Positions 8,633 through 17,088 of a stretch of 64,000 bases of DNA are shown here, one piece after another. Source of the DNA: Rubrivivax sp. (GTDB lineage Bacteria; Pseudomonadota; Gammaproteobacteria; Burkholderiales; Burkholderiaceae_C). Position numbers and translations under genes: made by a program. The first letter of the stretch is position 1, and each line of letters begins with the position of its first letter. The DNA is taken from the NCBI GenBank assembly GCA_022842595.1, contig JALHPF010000005.1:62001-126000 (forward strand), in the 5' to 3' direction. A model generated the notes under the pieces. That model did no database searches, was not told where the DNA came from, and saw nothing but the letters and a program-made list of their open reading frames with translations.

Positions 8633-9226
8633 ATGCACCCGCCGCTGGTCCGCCGTCGCATCCTGCAGGGCCTGGGGGTCCTGCTGGCATGGGCATGGTG
8701 GGGGCTGGGCTTGGGGCTGGGTTTGGGCTGGACGCAAGTGGCGCAGGCCCAGGGCGTGGAACTGTCGACGCTCAGCACCAGCCGCACCGACGGCGTGCTC
8801 GCGCTCGAATTTGCCGCCCGTCTGACCCTGCCCAAGACCGTGGAAGACGCGCTGCAGCACGGCGTGCCCATCTATTTCGTGGCCCAGGCCGAGCTCAAGC
8901 GCAACCGCTGGTACTGGCGTGACGAGCGCGTGGCCCGCGTCACGCGGCAGTGGCGGCTGGCCTACCAGCCGCTCACTGGCACCTGGCGCGTGGGGCTGGC
9001 CGGCATCAACCAGACCCACGCCACGCTGGAAGAAGCGCTGTCGGTGATGTCGCGCAGCGCCGGCTGGCGCCTGGCCGACCTGAACCAGATCGACGCCGAC
9101 AGCCGCTATTACGTTGATTTCAGCTACCGGCTTGACACCTCGCAGCTGCCCGGCCCGATGCAGTTCGGCCTGGGCGGCGACGGCGAATGGGCCGTGGGCG
9201 TGCAGCGCAACCTGCGCGTGGACTGA
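8633..9226 (+). CDS. DUF4390-type exported protein
   Basis: A 197-residue protein with a strongly hydrophobic, Gly/Leu/Trp-rich N-terminal segment (residues 12-34), then a soluble beta-rich domain. The conserved core includes YFVAQAELKRNRWYWRDE and DFSYRLDTSQLP. The start at 8633 is 20 bp after the rsmB stop. It lies between rsmB and an NtrY-like kinase, the position in which DUF4390 proteins are usually found. The role is unknown; a periplasmic accessory to the sensor kinase is a guess from context. Confidence 0.8.
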   Translation: MHPPLVRRRILQGLGVLLAWAWWGLGLGLGLGWTQVAQAQGVELSTLSTSRTDGVLALEFAARLTLPKTVEDALQHGVPIYFVAQAELKRNRWYWRDERVARVTRQWRLAYQPLTGTWRVGLAGINQTHATLEEALSVMSRSAGWRLADLNQIDADSRYYVDFSYRLDTSQLPGPMQFGLGGDGEWAVGVQRNLRVD

Positions 9227-9231
9227 AGGCA

Positions 9232-11538
9232 ATGACGGCTTCGGCGCGCTGGGCCTGGACGATCTCGGTCGTGGCCGCCACGGGTGCGGCCCTGGTGCTG
9301 GCCTTCGTGCTGTCGTTCAGCACCCAGGGCGGCGGCTTCTACGAACGGCATTTCGTCTGGCTGTTCTGGGTGAACGTGTCGGTCGCTGCGCTGTTGGCGC
9401 TGGTGATCGCCATCGCCGCCTTGCGCCTGGTGGTGCGCGCCCGGCGTGGCAAGTTCGGCAGCCGGCTGCTCATCAAGCTGGCCGGCATCTTCGCGCTGGT
9501 GGGGCTGCTGCCGGGCATGGTGATCTACACCGTCAGCTACCAGTTCGTGTCGCGCAGTATCGAGGCCTGGTTCGACGTGCGCGTGGCCGGCGCGCTGGAC
9601 TCGGGCCTGAGCCTGGGCAAGGAGACCCTCGAGGCACTGAAGGCCGATGTCGCCAGCAAGGCCCGCGTGGGTGCCGACCGCCTGAGCGACGCCGGCCCGG
9701 CCGGGGTGGGGCTGGCGCTGGAGCGGCTGCGCGAGCAGCTGGGCGCGCAGGAGGTGTCGTGGATCGGCTCGCAGGGGCAGGTGCTGCAGACCGCCGGCGC
9801 CGGCGTCGCGGCGGGCCCGCCCCACCGCCCGACCCCGGCCCAGCTGCGCCAGGCACGCGCCACCGGCCAGGCCAGCCAGGTGGACGGCCTCGACGAAGAG
9901 GCCCTGGGCCCCGCCGGCGGCGGCGCCACCGTGCGGGCCCTGGCCAGCGTGCCGCGGCGTGGCATGGCCCTGGGCAGCAGTGAAGAACGTTTCCTGCTGG
10001 TGGTGCAGCCGGTGCCACGCAGCCTGGCCGCCAACGCCCTGGCCGTCCAGGTCGCCTACAGCGAATACCAGCAGCGCGCGCTGGCCCGCGACAGCCTGCG
10101 CCAGATGTACATCGGCACGCTGACGCTGGCGCTCATCCTGGCGGTGTTTGCCGCGGTACTGCTGGCCATCGTGCTGGGCAACCAGCTGGCCAAGCCGCTG
10201 CTGCTGCTGGCCGACGGCGTGCGCCAGGTGGCCGCCGGCGACCTGACGGCCAAGCCCGTGTTCCCCAGCGCCGACGAACTGGGCGGCCTGACGCGCAGCT
10301 TTGCCGCGATGACGGCCCAGGTGGCCGACGCGCGCACGCAGGTGCAGCGCGGCGTGCAGCAGCTGGAAGCCGCGCGCACGCGCTTGCAGACCATCCTGGA
10401 CACGTTGACCGCCGGCGTCATCGTCTTCGACCGCGAAGGCCGCATCGACACCGTGAACCCTGGCGCCACGCGCATCCTGCAGCTGCCGCTGTCGGCCTGG
10501 CGCGGCCGGCGGCTGTCGGAGCTGCCGGAACTGGCGGTGCTCAGCCAGAACGTCGAACAGCGCTTCGAGCTGCTGGCCAGCAGCCCCGAAGAGGGTGAAC
10601 GCGACCAGTGGCAGGAATCGTTCGAACTGCCGCGTGCCAACGGCTCGCAGCTGACCCTGCTGGTGCGCGGTGCCACCCTGCCCGGCGGCGCCAGCCTGAT
10701 GGTGTTCGACGACATCACCGAAGTCGTCTCGGCGCAGCGCAGCGCAGCCTGGTCGGAAGTGGCGCGGCGCCTGGCGCACGAGATCAAGAACCCGCTCACG
10801 CCCATCCAGTTGTCGGCCGAGCGCCTGCAGATGAAGCTGGAGCACAAGCTGCAGGGCACCGACCAGGCCCTGCTGCTGCGTTCGGTGAACACGATCGTCA
10901 ACCAGGTGCAGGCCATGCAGCGCCTGGTGAATGAATTCCGCGACTACGCGCGCCTGCCCGCGGCGCAGCTGAAGCCGCTGGACCTGAACGCCCTGGCCAA
11001 CGAAGTGCTGGGCCTGTACGGCCAGGCCCTGGACAGCCACCTGCTGGTGCCGCTGCTGACACCCGACCTGCCCAAGGTGATGGGCGACGCCACGCAGCTG
11101 CGCCAGGTCATCCACAATCTGGTGCAGAACGCGTTGGACGCCGTGGCCGACCGCCCCGACGCCCGCGTCGAACTGCACACCACCTGCCCGCGTGGTGAAC
11201 ACGGCGAGGTGCTGGCCGTGCGCCTGGCTCTGCTGGACAACGGGCCGGGTTTCAGTGAAAGCGTGCTCAAGCGCGCCTTCGAACCCTACGTCACCACCAA
11301 GGCCAAGGGCACGGGTCTGGGCCTGGCGGTGGTGAAGAAGATTGCCGACGAGCACGGGGCGCGTTTGCGCGTGGCCAACCTGCACGAAAACGACCTGCCC
11401 GACGGCCCGGTCGTCGGGGCGCGGGTTTCGCTATCATTTTCAAATGTCGTGGGTGCCGTCAACGTCGTGAACACAGAACGGGCCCCTGCGTCTCTGCCAG
11501 CCCCCCTGGACGCCACAACAACACCATCACAAGGATGA
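9232..11538 (+). CDS. NtrY-like membrane sensor histidine kinase
   Basis: A 768-residue kinase starting at 9232, 5 bp after the DUF4390 gene. Several N-terminal membrane segments (to about residue 110) flank a periplasmic/variable region. A further transmembrane segment at about 295-320 leads into a HAMP domain (QLAKPLLLLADGVRQVAAGD). A PAS domain follows (TAGVIVFDREGRIDTVN). The phosphoacceptor is in RRLAHEIKNPLTPIQ (about residue 517). The ATP-binding N and G boxes are HNLVQNALDA and KGTGLGLAVVKKIADEHG. NtrY-type kinases sense nitrogen, redox or envelope conditions. The partner regulator follows 13 bp downstream. Confidence 0.92.
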   Translation: MTASARWAWTISVVAATGAALVLAFVLSFSTQGGGFYERHFVWLFWVNVSVAALLALVIAIAALRLVVRARRGKFGSRLLIKLAGIFALVGLLPGMVIYTVSYQFVSRSIEAWFDVRVAGALDSGLSLGKETLEALKADVASKARVGADRLSDAGPAGVGLALERLREQLGAQEVSWIGSQGQVLQTAGAGVAAGPPHRPTPAQLRQARATGQASQVDGLDEEALGPAGGGATVRALASVPRRGMALGSSEERFLLVVQPVPRSLAANALAVQVAYSEYQQRALARDSLRQMYIGTLTLALILAVFAAVLLAIVLGNQLAKPLLLLADGVRQVAAGDLTAKPVFPSADELGGLTRSFAAMTAQVADARTQVQRGVQQLEAARTRLQTILDTLTAGVIVFDREGRIDTVNPGATRILQLPLSAWRGRRLSELPELAVLSQNVEQRFELLASSPEEGERDQWQESFELPRANGSQLTLLVRGATLPGGASLMVFDDITEVVSAQRSAAWSEVARRLAHEIKNPLTPIQLSAERLQMKLEHKLQGTDQALLLRSVNTIVNQVQAMQRLVNEFRDYARLPAAQLKPLDLNALANEVLGLYGQALDSHLLVPLLTPDLPKVMGDATQLRQVIHNLVQNALDAVADRPDARVELHTTCPRGEHGEVLAVRLALLDNGPGFSESVLKRAFEPYVTTKAKGTGLGLAVVKKIADEHGARLRVANLHENDLPDGPVVGARVSLSFSNVVGAVNVVNTERAPASLPAPLDATTTPSQG

Positions 11539-11551
11539 ATCGCAAGGGCCC

Positions 11552-12247
11552 ATGGCAACGATTCTGGTAGTCGACGACGAGCTGGGCATCCGCGCCCTGC
11601 TGTCTGAAATCCTCAGCGACGAGGGCCATGCCGTCGAGCTGGCGGAAAACGCCGCGCAGGCGCGGCTGCTGCGCGAGAGCGTGCAACCCGATCTGGTCCT
11701 GCTGGACATCTGGATGCCCGACGTCGACGGCGTCACGCTGTTGAAGGAATGGTCGGCCGGCGGCCAGCTGAACATGCCGGTCATCATGATGAGCGGCCAC
11801 GGCACCATCGACACCGCGGTGGAAGCCACGAAGTTCGGCGCCAGCGCCTTCCTGGAGAAGCCCATCACGCTGCAGAAGCTGCTGCGGGCTGTCGAACAGG
11901 CGCTGGTGCGCCCGTCGCAGCGTGGCGGCCTGCCGCCGGCCGACCGGCTGGGCGACGCGGTGCCGGGGCACGAAGGGGGCATGAACACACCGCATGCGCT
12001 GGTGGCCGCGCCGGTGCTGGCACCGGCGCCCGTCGGCCCGCAGGCCCAGCAGAGCTTCGACCTGGACCGCCCGCTGCGCGAAGCCCGCGACGCCTTCGAG
12101 AAGAGCTACTTCGAATTCCACCTGGCCAAGGAAGGCGGCAGCATGACGCGCGTGGCCGAGAAGACCGGGCTCGAACGCACCCACCTGTACCGCAAGCTCA
12201 AGCAGCTGGGCGTCGACCTGTCACGCAACAAGCGCGGGGCCACCTAG
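11552..12247 (+). CDS. NtrX-like response regulator lacking the AAA+ domain
   Basis: A 231-residue regulator. A receiver domain (residues 1-120) has acidic DD at 8-9, phosphoacceptor Asp52 (LLDIWMPDVDG) and a conserved Lys in EKPITL. After a Pro/Ala-rich linker (about residues 130-175), a C-terminal Fis-type helix-turn-helix appears (TRVAEKTGLERTHLYRKLKQLG). Classical NtrX is about 450 residues because of a central sigma54-activating AAA+ ATPase; none is present, so it cannot be a sigma54 activator. No frameshift is seen. It is the last gene before tRNA-Phe. Confidence 0.88.
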   Translation: MATILVVDDELGIRALLSEILSDEGHAVELAENAAQARLLRESVQPDLVLLDIWMPDVDGVTLLKEWSAGGQLNMPVIMMSGHGTIDTAVEATKFGASAFLEKPITLQKLLRAVEQALVRPSQRGGLPPADRLGDAVPGHEGGMNTPHALVAAPVLAPAPVGPQAQQSFDLDRPLREARDAFEKSYFEFHLAKEGGSMTRVAEKTGLERTHLYRKLKQLGVDLSRNKRGAT

Positions 12248-12253
12248 GCCCAT

Positions 12254-12281
12254 TTGGAAGCCGCTGCGGGGCGGTTATACT
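12254..12281 (+). promoter_or_regulatory. Probable sigma70 promoter of tRNA-Phe
   Basis: A TTGGAA -35-like element (12254-12259) and a TATACT -10-like element (12276-12281) are separated by 16 bp. The tRNA begins 14 bp after the -10 element, a suitable distance. Confidence 0.6.
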
Positions 12282-12294
12282 GTTTGGCTTCGTT

Positions 12295-12370
12295 GGCCTG
12301 GTAGCTCAGTTGGTAGAGCAGCGGATTGAAAATCCGCGTGTCGGTGGTTCGATTCCGCCCCAGGCCACCA
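12295..12370 (+). tRNA. tRNA-Phe (GAA)
   Basis: A 76-nt cloverleaf with acceptor pairs GGCCTGG/CCAGGCC, a D arm (GCTC...GAGC), an anticodon arm GCGGA-TTGAAAA-TCCGC with anticodon GAA, a T arm with GGTTCGATTCC, and an encoded 3' ACCA. The 3' 46 bp (12325-12370) are repeated exactly at 54479-54524, so the gene is the integration target of the downstream island and was kept intact by the insertion. Confidence 0.97.
12325..12370 (+). repeat. Left attachment site core of the tRNA-Phe island (attL)
   Basis: The 46 bp from the anticodon loop to the CCA end of tRNA-Phe are identical to 54479-54524. Sequence differs immediately on both sides of the repeat. This is the crossover segment of a tRNA-targeting tyrosine integrase. 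Confidence 0.93.
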
Positions 12371-12378
12371 TATAAATC

Positions 12379-12416
12379 AACGGGTTAGCAGCAAAAGTTG
12401 CTAACCCGTTTTGTTT
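12379..12416 (+). terminator. Rho-independent terminator supplied by the island
   Basis: A 12-bp perfect stem (AACGGGTTAGCA/TGCTAACCCGTT) with an 8-base loop is followed by TTGTTTT. It starts 8 bp past the CCA end. The island therefore gives tRNA-Phe a new terminator in place of the one now displaced to 54533. Confidence 0.85.
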
Positions 12417-12428
12417 TCTGGCCTGCCG

Positions 12429-12448
12429 TGTAAGCGCCGGTGTAAGCA
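12429..12448 (+). repeat. Paired TGTAAGC repeats, putative integrase arm sites (left end)
   Basis: TGTAAGCG at 12429 and TGTAAGCA at 12441 are direct repeats spaced 12 bp start to start, 59 bp inside attL. The same pair with the same spacing occurs inside attR at 54328-54347, which suggests binding sites for the integrase arm domain or an excisionase. Confidence 0.6.
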
Positions 12449-12523
12449 ATCTCCAGCCGCCGCCTCAGGACGAACTCATGCGCCCTTGGTTCTGTTGGGA
12501 GCAATATCGCGCCGTTGAACGGA

Positions 12524-13561
12524 ATGAACGGGCGGTCTATGTCGGCAAGCCAACCTCGAGTCCTTGATGGACATTCGACGGGAAGTCCTCCACTCAAGGG
12601 ACCGCGGTATGGCCCTGAGGTATTCAAGGCAATGCTGGAGGCAATGATGCCTATACCTCACGACGGGTTCCCGCATGGCCGATCCGGTTCCGATGACTCG
12701 AACCCGCTTGATGCGTTTATTGAACTCGAGCCTGATGGAGTCTTCGTCCGGGCCGCTGACAACAGAAGCGCCTTAGCATGGCATCCCGCGTGCGAGATCG
12801 ACACGCGTGGCAGTCCCGATCCTCTGACGGCGCCTTGGCTGCCATTCCCCTTTTCTGCGGAAGAGCTAGCCGCCTTCATGTGCGGAGGATGGGGCGAATT
12901 CGTTCGCGAGCGGTTTGGCCCCTGGGATTCTGGACCTTGGCAGCATGAACTGCGGCGCCACTTCTTGGGCAGGCGGTCACTCAAGGCGGCTGAGGTTCTC
13001 ACGGCTGCCTATGAAGCCGCTCGAGGGGCAATTGCAAAGGCTCCGCCGCTTGAAAGTCGACTGCCGGGCCCTGCCGAAGGCACTCGCCTACCGGCGTCTC
13101 GCCGGGCTGCATACAGGACACGTTTGCGGGCCGAACAGATGTACAGCCGATGGCGCCGCGCAGTTGTCCAGCACCTACTTCTGCCAACTTCTGAGGTACC
13201 TCTAGACGCTTTTCGTGACCGTGTGCAGGGGGGGGCTTCGGCTGCGGCCATTCCAGCAACAAGCACGCAACGAAGTGAGTCCGCGCACAGGGAGACCGAC
13301 GAAGATCGCAAGAAGCGGCGACTCGCTATGTTGCGAGCTGAGGGCGGCGACATGGTCAAGCGCCGCAGCGATATGAAGTGGCAGCAAAAGAACCGAATCG
13401 GGGCGCTGGCTCGCCTTGTCAAGCAGGAACAGCGCAACAGTGCCCCATACAGTTGCGAAAAGTCGGTGCGTCGAGATTTGGAGGACGCGGCAGCCGCCGA
13501 AGACGACGCTCGACGCGCCGGCCAACTGACAGCGCAGTTGGTCGTTAGGCACAAGGTCTAG
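12524..13561 (+). CDS. Hypothetical protein at island left end
   Basis: A protein of about 345 residues that I do not recognise. ATG at 12524 or 12539 and a TTG at 12515 are all possible starts; none has a strong ribosome-binding site. The middle contains a hydrophobic-aromatic segment (EELAAFMCGGWGEFV) and several WQHELRRHFLGRR-like basic stretches. The C-terminal 100 residues are highly charged and probably helical. Codon use is less GC-biased than in the chromosomal genes to the left, as in the rest of the island's replication module. Its place next to attL and before replication genes suggests an island-maintenance role; that is context only. Confidence 0.6.
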   Translation: MNGRSMSASQPRVLDGHSTGSPPLKGPRYGPEVFKAMLEAMMPIPHDGFPHGRSGSDDSNPLDAFIELEPDGVFVRAADNRSALAWHPACEIDTRGSPDPLTAPWLPFPFSAEELAAFMCGGWGEFVRERFGPWDSGPWQHELRRHFLGRRSLKAAEVLTAAYEAARGAIAKAPPLESRLPGPAEGTRLPASRRAAYRTRLRAEQMYSRWRRAVVQHLLLPTSEVPLDAFRDRVQGGASAAAIPATSTQRSESAHRETDEDRKKRRLAMLRAEGGDMVKRRSDMKWQQKNRIGALARLVKQEQRNSAPYSCEKSVRRDLEDAAAAEDDARRAGQLTAQLVVRHKV

Positions 13562-13722
13562 TCCAGTCGGACTGATCGACTGCGTTCCGGATCATTCCGG
13601 ATTTCGTTCCGGATCAGCTATGGCGGATGTGGTGCCGGATGTCGACCTTTTGGTCCGGACTGTGCCGGACTGCGTCAATTCAACCCGAACCAGCACTCCT
13701 ACCGATGTTGAAAGGGTTGGGT

Positions 13723-13992
13723 ATGGAAGCGCCTTTGCTTCAACACCAGCATGAAAAGCCACTAGCCGCGATACCGGCTCCAGCCACCGCGTGGCAATTT
13801 ACGCCACTTGACCGCGAAACCCGCACGCACGTCGACACAGCGACGATGTGCTGGCACCTGGGCTTTGCGCAGCAGACAGCCCGCTTGTGGGCCTGCAAGC
13901 AGACCCATCCCGAGGGCCTCGAGCCAATCCGCATCAAGGGGCGCTTGAAATGGCCTGTTGCGGGCATCCGCAAACTCCTGGGAGTGGCCTGA
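13723..13992 (+). CDS. Small AlpA-like helix-turn-helix protein
   Basis: An 89-residue protein. The ATG at 13723 is preferred because AAAGGG precedes it at good spacing. The C-terminal half reads as a winged HTH of the AlpA/excisionase kind: DTATMCWHLGFAQQTARLW, then a basic segment and GRLKWPVAGIRKLLGV. Such proteins bind DNA to control excision or early genes of integrated elements. Its stop overlaps the next ATG (TGATG), so it is the first gene of a translationally coupled replication operon. Confidence 0.65.
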   Translation: MEAPLLQHQHEKPLAAIPAPATAWQFTPLDRETRTHVDTATMCWHLGFAQQTARLWACKQTHPEGLEPIRIKGRLKWPVAGIRKLLGVA

Positions 13993-14180
13993 TGGCTGCG
14001 CGTGAGCCTGATCAAGATCAAGGGCCCATGAACTCCAAAGACCAAGAGCGAACGCCATCCTTGCTGTTCGACTGCTGCCGCTGTCGAACCTATTCAACTT
14101 GTCTCGCTTGCCGCCGCTTCGGGCGCTATGCCGCCGAGCTTGCGCATCGCGCTCGCCAATCTGGATCTGGGCAGCGGTGA
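13992..14180 (+). CDS. Short cysteine-rich protein (possible zinc ribbon)
   Basis: A 62-residue protein whose ATG overlaps the stop of the HTH gene and whose stop overlaps the ATG of the next gene (TGATG at both junctions). It has six cysteines in the middle (DCCRCRTYSTCLACRR), enough for one metal site. The double coupling argues that it is real. Function unknown; small Cys-rich peptides are common in phage replication operons. Confidence 0.6.
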   Translation: MAAREPDQDQGPMNSKDQERTPSLLFDCCRCRTYSTCLACRRFGRYAAELAHRARQSGSGQR

Positions 14181-15016
14181 TGGCACGCATACGGAGCATC
14201 AAACCCGAGTTCTGGGTGTCAGAGCAGCTCGCCGAGTGTTCCCGCAGCGCACGCCTGGCATTCATCGGCATGCTGACATTCAGCGATGACCACGGTGTGC
14301 ATCCCGCCAAGTCAAAGAGGTTGAAGGCCGAGGTCTTCCCGATGGACGACTGCTCCAGCGATGAAGTTGCCTCCTGGGTTGAAGAACTGATCGGCGCAGG
14401 GCTGGTCGCGGAATTCGAACACGAAGGTGAACGCTACTGGTACGTCACCGGCTGGTCGAAGCATCAGCGAATCGACAAGCCTACCTTCAAGTATCCAGTT
14501 CCGCCCAGCATGGATTCCAAGACTGCTCGTCATTCGCTCGCCGAAGCCTCGGGGAGTCCTCGGATAGGAATCGCCGAAGACTTGCCGAGGACTCCTGATC
14601 GACGCGTTGAAGGCTCGCCGAAACAGGGTCGACCGTTCGTTGACGCCCCTGCGAGTGGTCTTCCCGCCCTCGCCCCCGGAGTGGAGGGGACTGGAGAGGA
14701 GGAGAGTCGACAGGAGAAGGCGCTCTCGCGAGAAGCTGGCGACTCGAGCAAGGGTTCACGGTTGCCCCGCGACTGGGTGCTACCTGAGGATTGGCGGCAA
14801 TACTGCATCGAGACGCGTCCGGACCTCGACCCTCTTGCGGTCAGCGAGAACTTCCGCGACTTTTGGCATGGCAAGCCAGGCACAAACGGCAGGAAGGCTG
14901 ACTGGGCAGCGACCTGGCGCGCATGGGTTCGAAAGGAACTGCCGCGCCGACTTGCCTCCAGCCCGCCCCGGCGCAATGCCCTGCATGCCGACGACTTGCT
15001 GGGTGGCGCGCAATGA
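14180..15016 (+). CDS. Phage-type replication protein (DnaT/helicase-loader-like)
   Basis: A 278-residue protein starting at the TGATG junction. The N-terminal ~110 residues (ARIRSIKPEFWVSEQLAECS to GWSKHQRIDKP) match the replisome-organiser/HTH domain found in many prophages. A low-complexity linker follows. The C-terminal 70 residues (RDWVLPEDWRQYC to WAATWRAWVRKEL) have the Trp-spaced pattern of the DnaT single-strand-binding domain. With the downstream DnaB gene (4-bp overlap) this forms a loader-helicase pair for island replication. Confidence 0.75.
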   Translation: MARIRSIKPEFWVSEQLAECSRSARLAFIGMLTFSDDHGVHPAKSKRLKAEVFPMDDCSSDEVASWVEELIGAGLVAEFEHEGERYWYVTGWSKHQRIDKPTFKYPVPPSMDSKTARHSLAEASGSPRIGIAEDLPRTPDRRVEGSPKQGRPFVDAPASGLPALAPGVEGTGEEESRQEKALSREAGDSSKGSRLPRDWVLPEDWRQYCIETRPDLDPLAVSENFRDFWHGKPGTNGRKADWAATWRAWVRKELPRRLASSPPRRNALHADDLLGGAQ

Positions 15017-16362
15017 GGGCTCACGAGATCAACACCTCAAACCTGCCCTGGAGCGAGGTCATGGAGCATGCTGTTCTAGGTGCTCTCCTCACCGACTCCG
15101 ACGCCGTCCTTCGTGTCCCCGAAGTGAAGAGCGAACACTTCTTCGATCGTCGGCACCGCTTGATTCATGCGGCAATCCTAGAGCTGCGCGCCCAGCATCA
15201 CCCAGTCGATGTGGTCACAGTGTTCGAAGCTTTGCGCGCCCGCGGCCAAGACCATGAGTGCGGGGGCTTGGTGTACCTGAACCAGTTGGCGCGGTGCGTG
15301 CCCAGTTCGGCGAACATCGAGCGCCACGCTGAAATCGTGGTCCAGCGGGCGATGCAACGCGCGATCGCCGCTGCTGCCGACCGGGCCCTCTCGATGGCGC
15401 TGGATCTGGACAGTGACCCAGGTGTCGCGCTGGACAGGATCCAGAAGTTGTTCGGCGAGATTGCGCGGTCAGATGCTGCTCAGGCGCCCGAGCGCATCGG
15501 AACGCTTCTGGCAAAGCGGACTGAGCATTGGGAAAGCCTCGAGGCCGGCACATGCCTGCCAGGGATCCCTACCCGGTTTGAGCGCCTGAATGCCGCTTTG
15601 GGCGGCGGGCTCAAGGGCGGAAAGAACATTGTCTTGGCTGGTCGGCCCGGGTCGGGCAAATCGAGCCTTGCGTGGTCGATCGCCTGCGATGTGGCGGGTC
15701 GCGGGCACCCAGTGCTCGTGCTGTCAATGGAGATGCAGGCGGGCGACTTGGTAGATCGGGCTGTGGCCAGCCTCGGCGGGGTGAGCTTGAGCCGGCTGCA
15801 GACCGGCAAGTTCGAACCTGGCGACTGGGCGCTCATCGCCGATGCCTGCGACGATGCGGCATCAATGCCACTCTTCATCTCCGACCAGCCGGCCCTCTCG
15901 CTGTTGGAGGTTCGTGCCAAGGCACGTCGTGCCAAGCAGGAAAACGGCCGGCTGGCGCTCGTCGTCGTCGACTACCTGCAGCTCGCCGCCAGCTCGAACA
16001 CGTCAGACCGCCGACATCACCAGATCGAAGCGATCAGCCGCGGCATGAAGGCGATGGCCAACGAACTCGACATCACCGTACTGCTGCTGTCACAGCTGAC
16101 GCGGGAAAGCGAGCGGGAGGAGCCCGAGCTGTTGCATCTGAAGGAATCCGGTGCCATCGAAGAGGACGCCGACACAGTGATCCTCCTGCATGCCCTCGGT
16201 CAGGCACCCGAGGGAGGCCTTCTGGTGCTGGCAAAGGTCGCGAAGAATCGCCAGGGCCCGCGCGGTCGCCTTGCTCTCGCGTTCGACGGTGCCACGCAGC
16301 GCTGGCAGTCGTCAGCCGGCAACGTTGTCCGGGACCGTGCAGGAGCAAGTCTTCCCGGCTGA
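15013..16362 (+). CDS. Replicative DNA helicase (DnaB family)
   Basis: A 449-residue hexameric helicase. The ATG at 15013 overlaps the previous stop (ATGA) and gives the normal DnaB length. The N-terminal domain (residues 14-115, including EHAVLGALLTDSDAV) is followed by a RecA-like core with Walker A GRPGSGKSS (about residue 210), Walker B-like LALVVVDYLQL, and LLLSQLTRESE. It is an element-borne second DnaB, since the chromosomal dnaB is normally elsewhere. It suggests that the island can replicate after excision. Confidence 0.9.
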   Translation: MRAHEINTSNLPWSEVMEHAVLGALLTDSDAVLRVPEVKSEHFFDRRHRLIHAAILELRAQHHPVDVVTVFEALRARGQDHECGGLVYLNQLARCVPSSANIERHAEIVVQRAMQRAIAAAADRALSMALDLDSDPGVALDRIQKLFGEIARSDAAQAPERIGTLLAKRTEHWESLEAGTCLPGIPTRFERLNAALGGGLKGGKNIVLAGRPGSGKSSLAWSIACDVAGRGHPVLVLSMEMQAGDLVDRAVASLGGVSLSRLQTGKFEPGDWALIADACDDAASMPLFISDQPALSLLEVRAKARRAKQENGRLALVVVDYLQLAASSNTSDRRHHQIEAISRGMKAMANELDITVLLLSQLTRESEREEPELLHLKESGAIEEDADTVILLHALGQAPEGGLLVLAKVAKNRQGPRGRLALAFDGATQRWQSSAGNVVRDRAGASLPG

Positions 16363-16443
16363 CAGACGTGGCCGAGAGGCTGCGCGGGATGGTTCGGGTG
16401 TAACACCGGTTCACATCGATTTCGGGAAAACCTGGAGCTTGCA

Positions 16444-17088
16444 ATGGGTGGCTTGGGTAGCGGTCGACGACCCGGAGAACGACCGAGAAGGAAGACGCAG
16501 GACGCATTGCCGCTGGACGTTCGTCACCTTGCACGAGCAGGCGCGCTGTCGCCTGATGCGGAATTCATCTGGGAGTGGAGCAGCGGGGGAGGCGTCCGTG
16601 CATCAGCCGTGGTTCGGGCCGGTGTCGACAACGTCGCGATCGCCTTCCAGGACTTGCGGCAAGGGGTCACGCGCGAGGTCAACAGCCAGCGGGTCCGAAT
16701 CGAAAGGACGACGGGCCCCGTTGGGGGCGCGCGGCCCTGGTTCCTATGCCCGGACTGTGAACGACGGGTGGCGATCATCTATGGCGCAGGACTGTGGTTC
16801 TCGTGTCGAACCTGCAAAGGGTTGGTGTATGCGAGTCAAGGCCAAAACGCAGGTATGCGAGCTACTCGGCGCGCGCACCGCCTCCAGCGCGCCATGGGCT
16901 GGCCCGCGGGCCTCTTCGCTGAGCCCGGCGAGAAGCCGCGCGGCATGCACTGGCGTACATACTGGCGCATACGGGCAGAACTGGCTGCCCTCATCGGCGA
17001 GTCGACGGAGCATGCTCAGGATCGGCTGAAAATGGCTAACCGAGCGTTGGCTCGGTTGCAAGACAACATTGCAATCGTTGGCAGGTAA
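16444..17088 (+). CDS. Conserved zinc-ribbon hypothetical of mobile elements
   Basis: A 214-residue protein with GGAG 6 bp upstream of the ATG. It starts with a glycine-rich MGGLGSGRRPG segment and an LDVRHLARAGAL motif. A central CX2C...CX2C ribbon (FLCPDCERR and FSCRTCKGLVY) follows, then a basic C-terminal helix-rich part. I know this layout from prophage and island proteins of unknown function. It is separated by 81 bp from the dnaB gene and probably belongs to the same module. Confidence 0.65.
   Translation: MGGLGSGRRPGERPRRKTQDALPLDVRHLARAGALSPDAEFIWEWSSGGGVRASAVVRAGVDNVAIAFQDLRQGVTREVNSQRVRIERTTGPVGGARPWFLCPDCERRVAIIYGAGLWFSCRTCKGLVYASQGQNAGMRATRRAHRLQRAMGWPAGLFAEPGEKPRGMHWRTYWRIRAELAALIGESTEHAQDRLKMANRALARLQDNIAIVGR

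Noticed and set aside
9124..11385. A 753-residue minus-strand open frame opposite the NtrY-like kinase
   Set aside because: His/Gln/Gly-rich shadow of the plus-strand kinase, which has all expected motifs.
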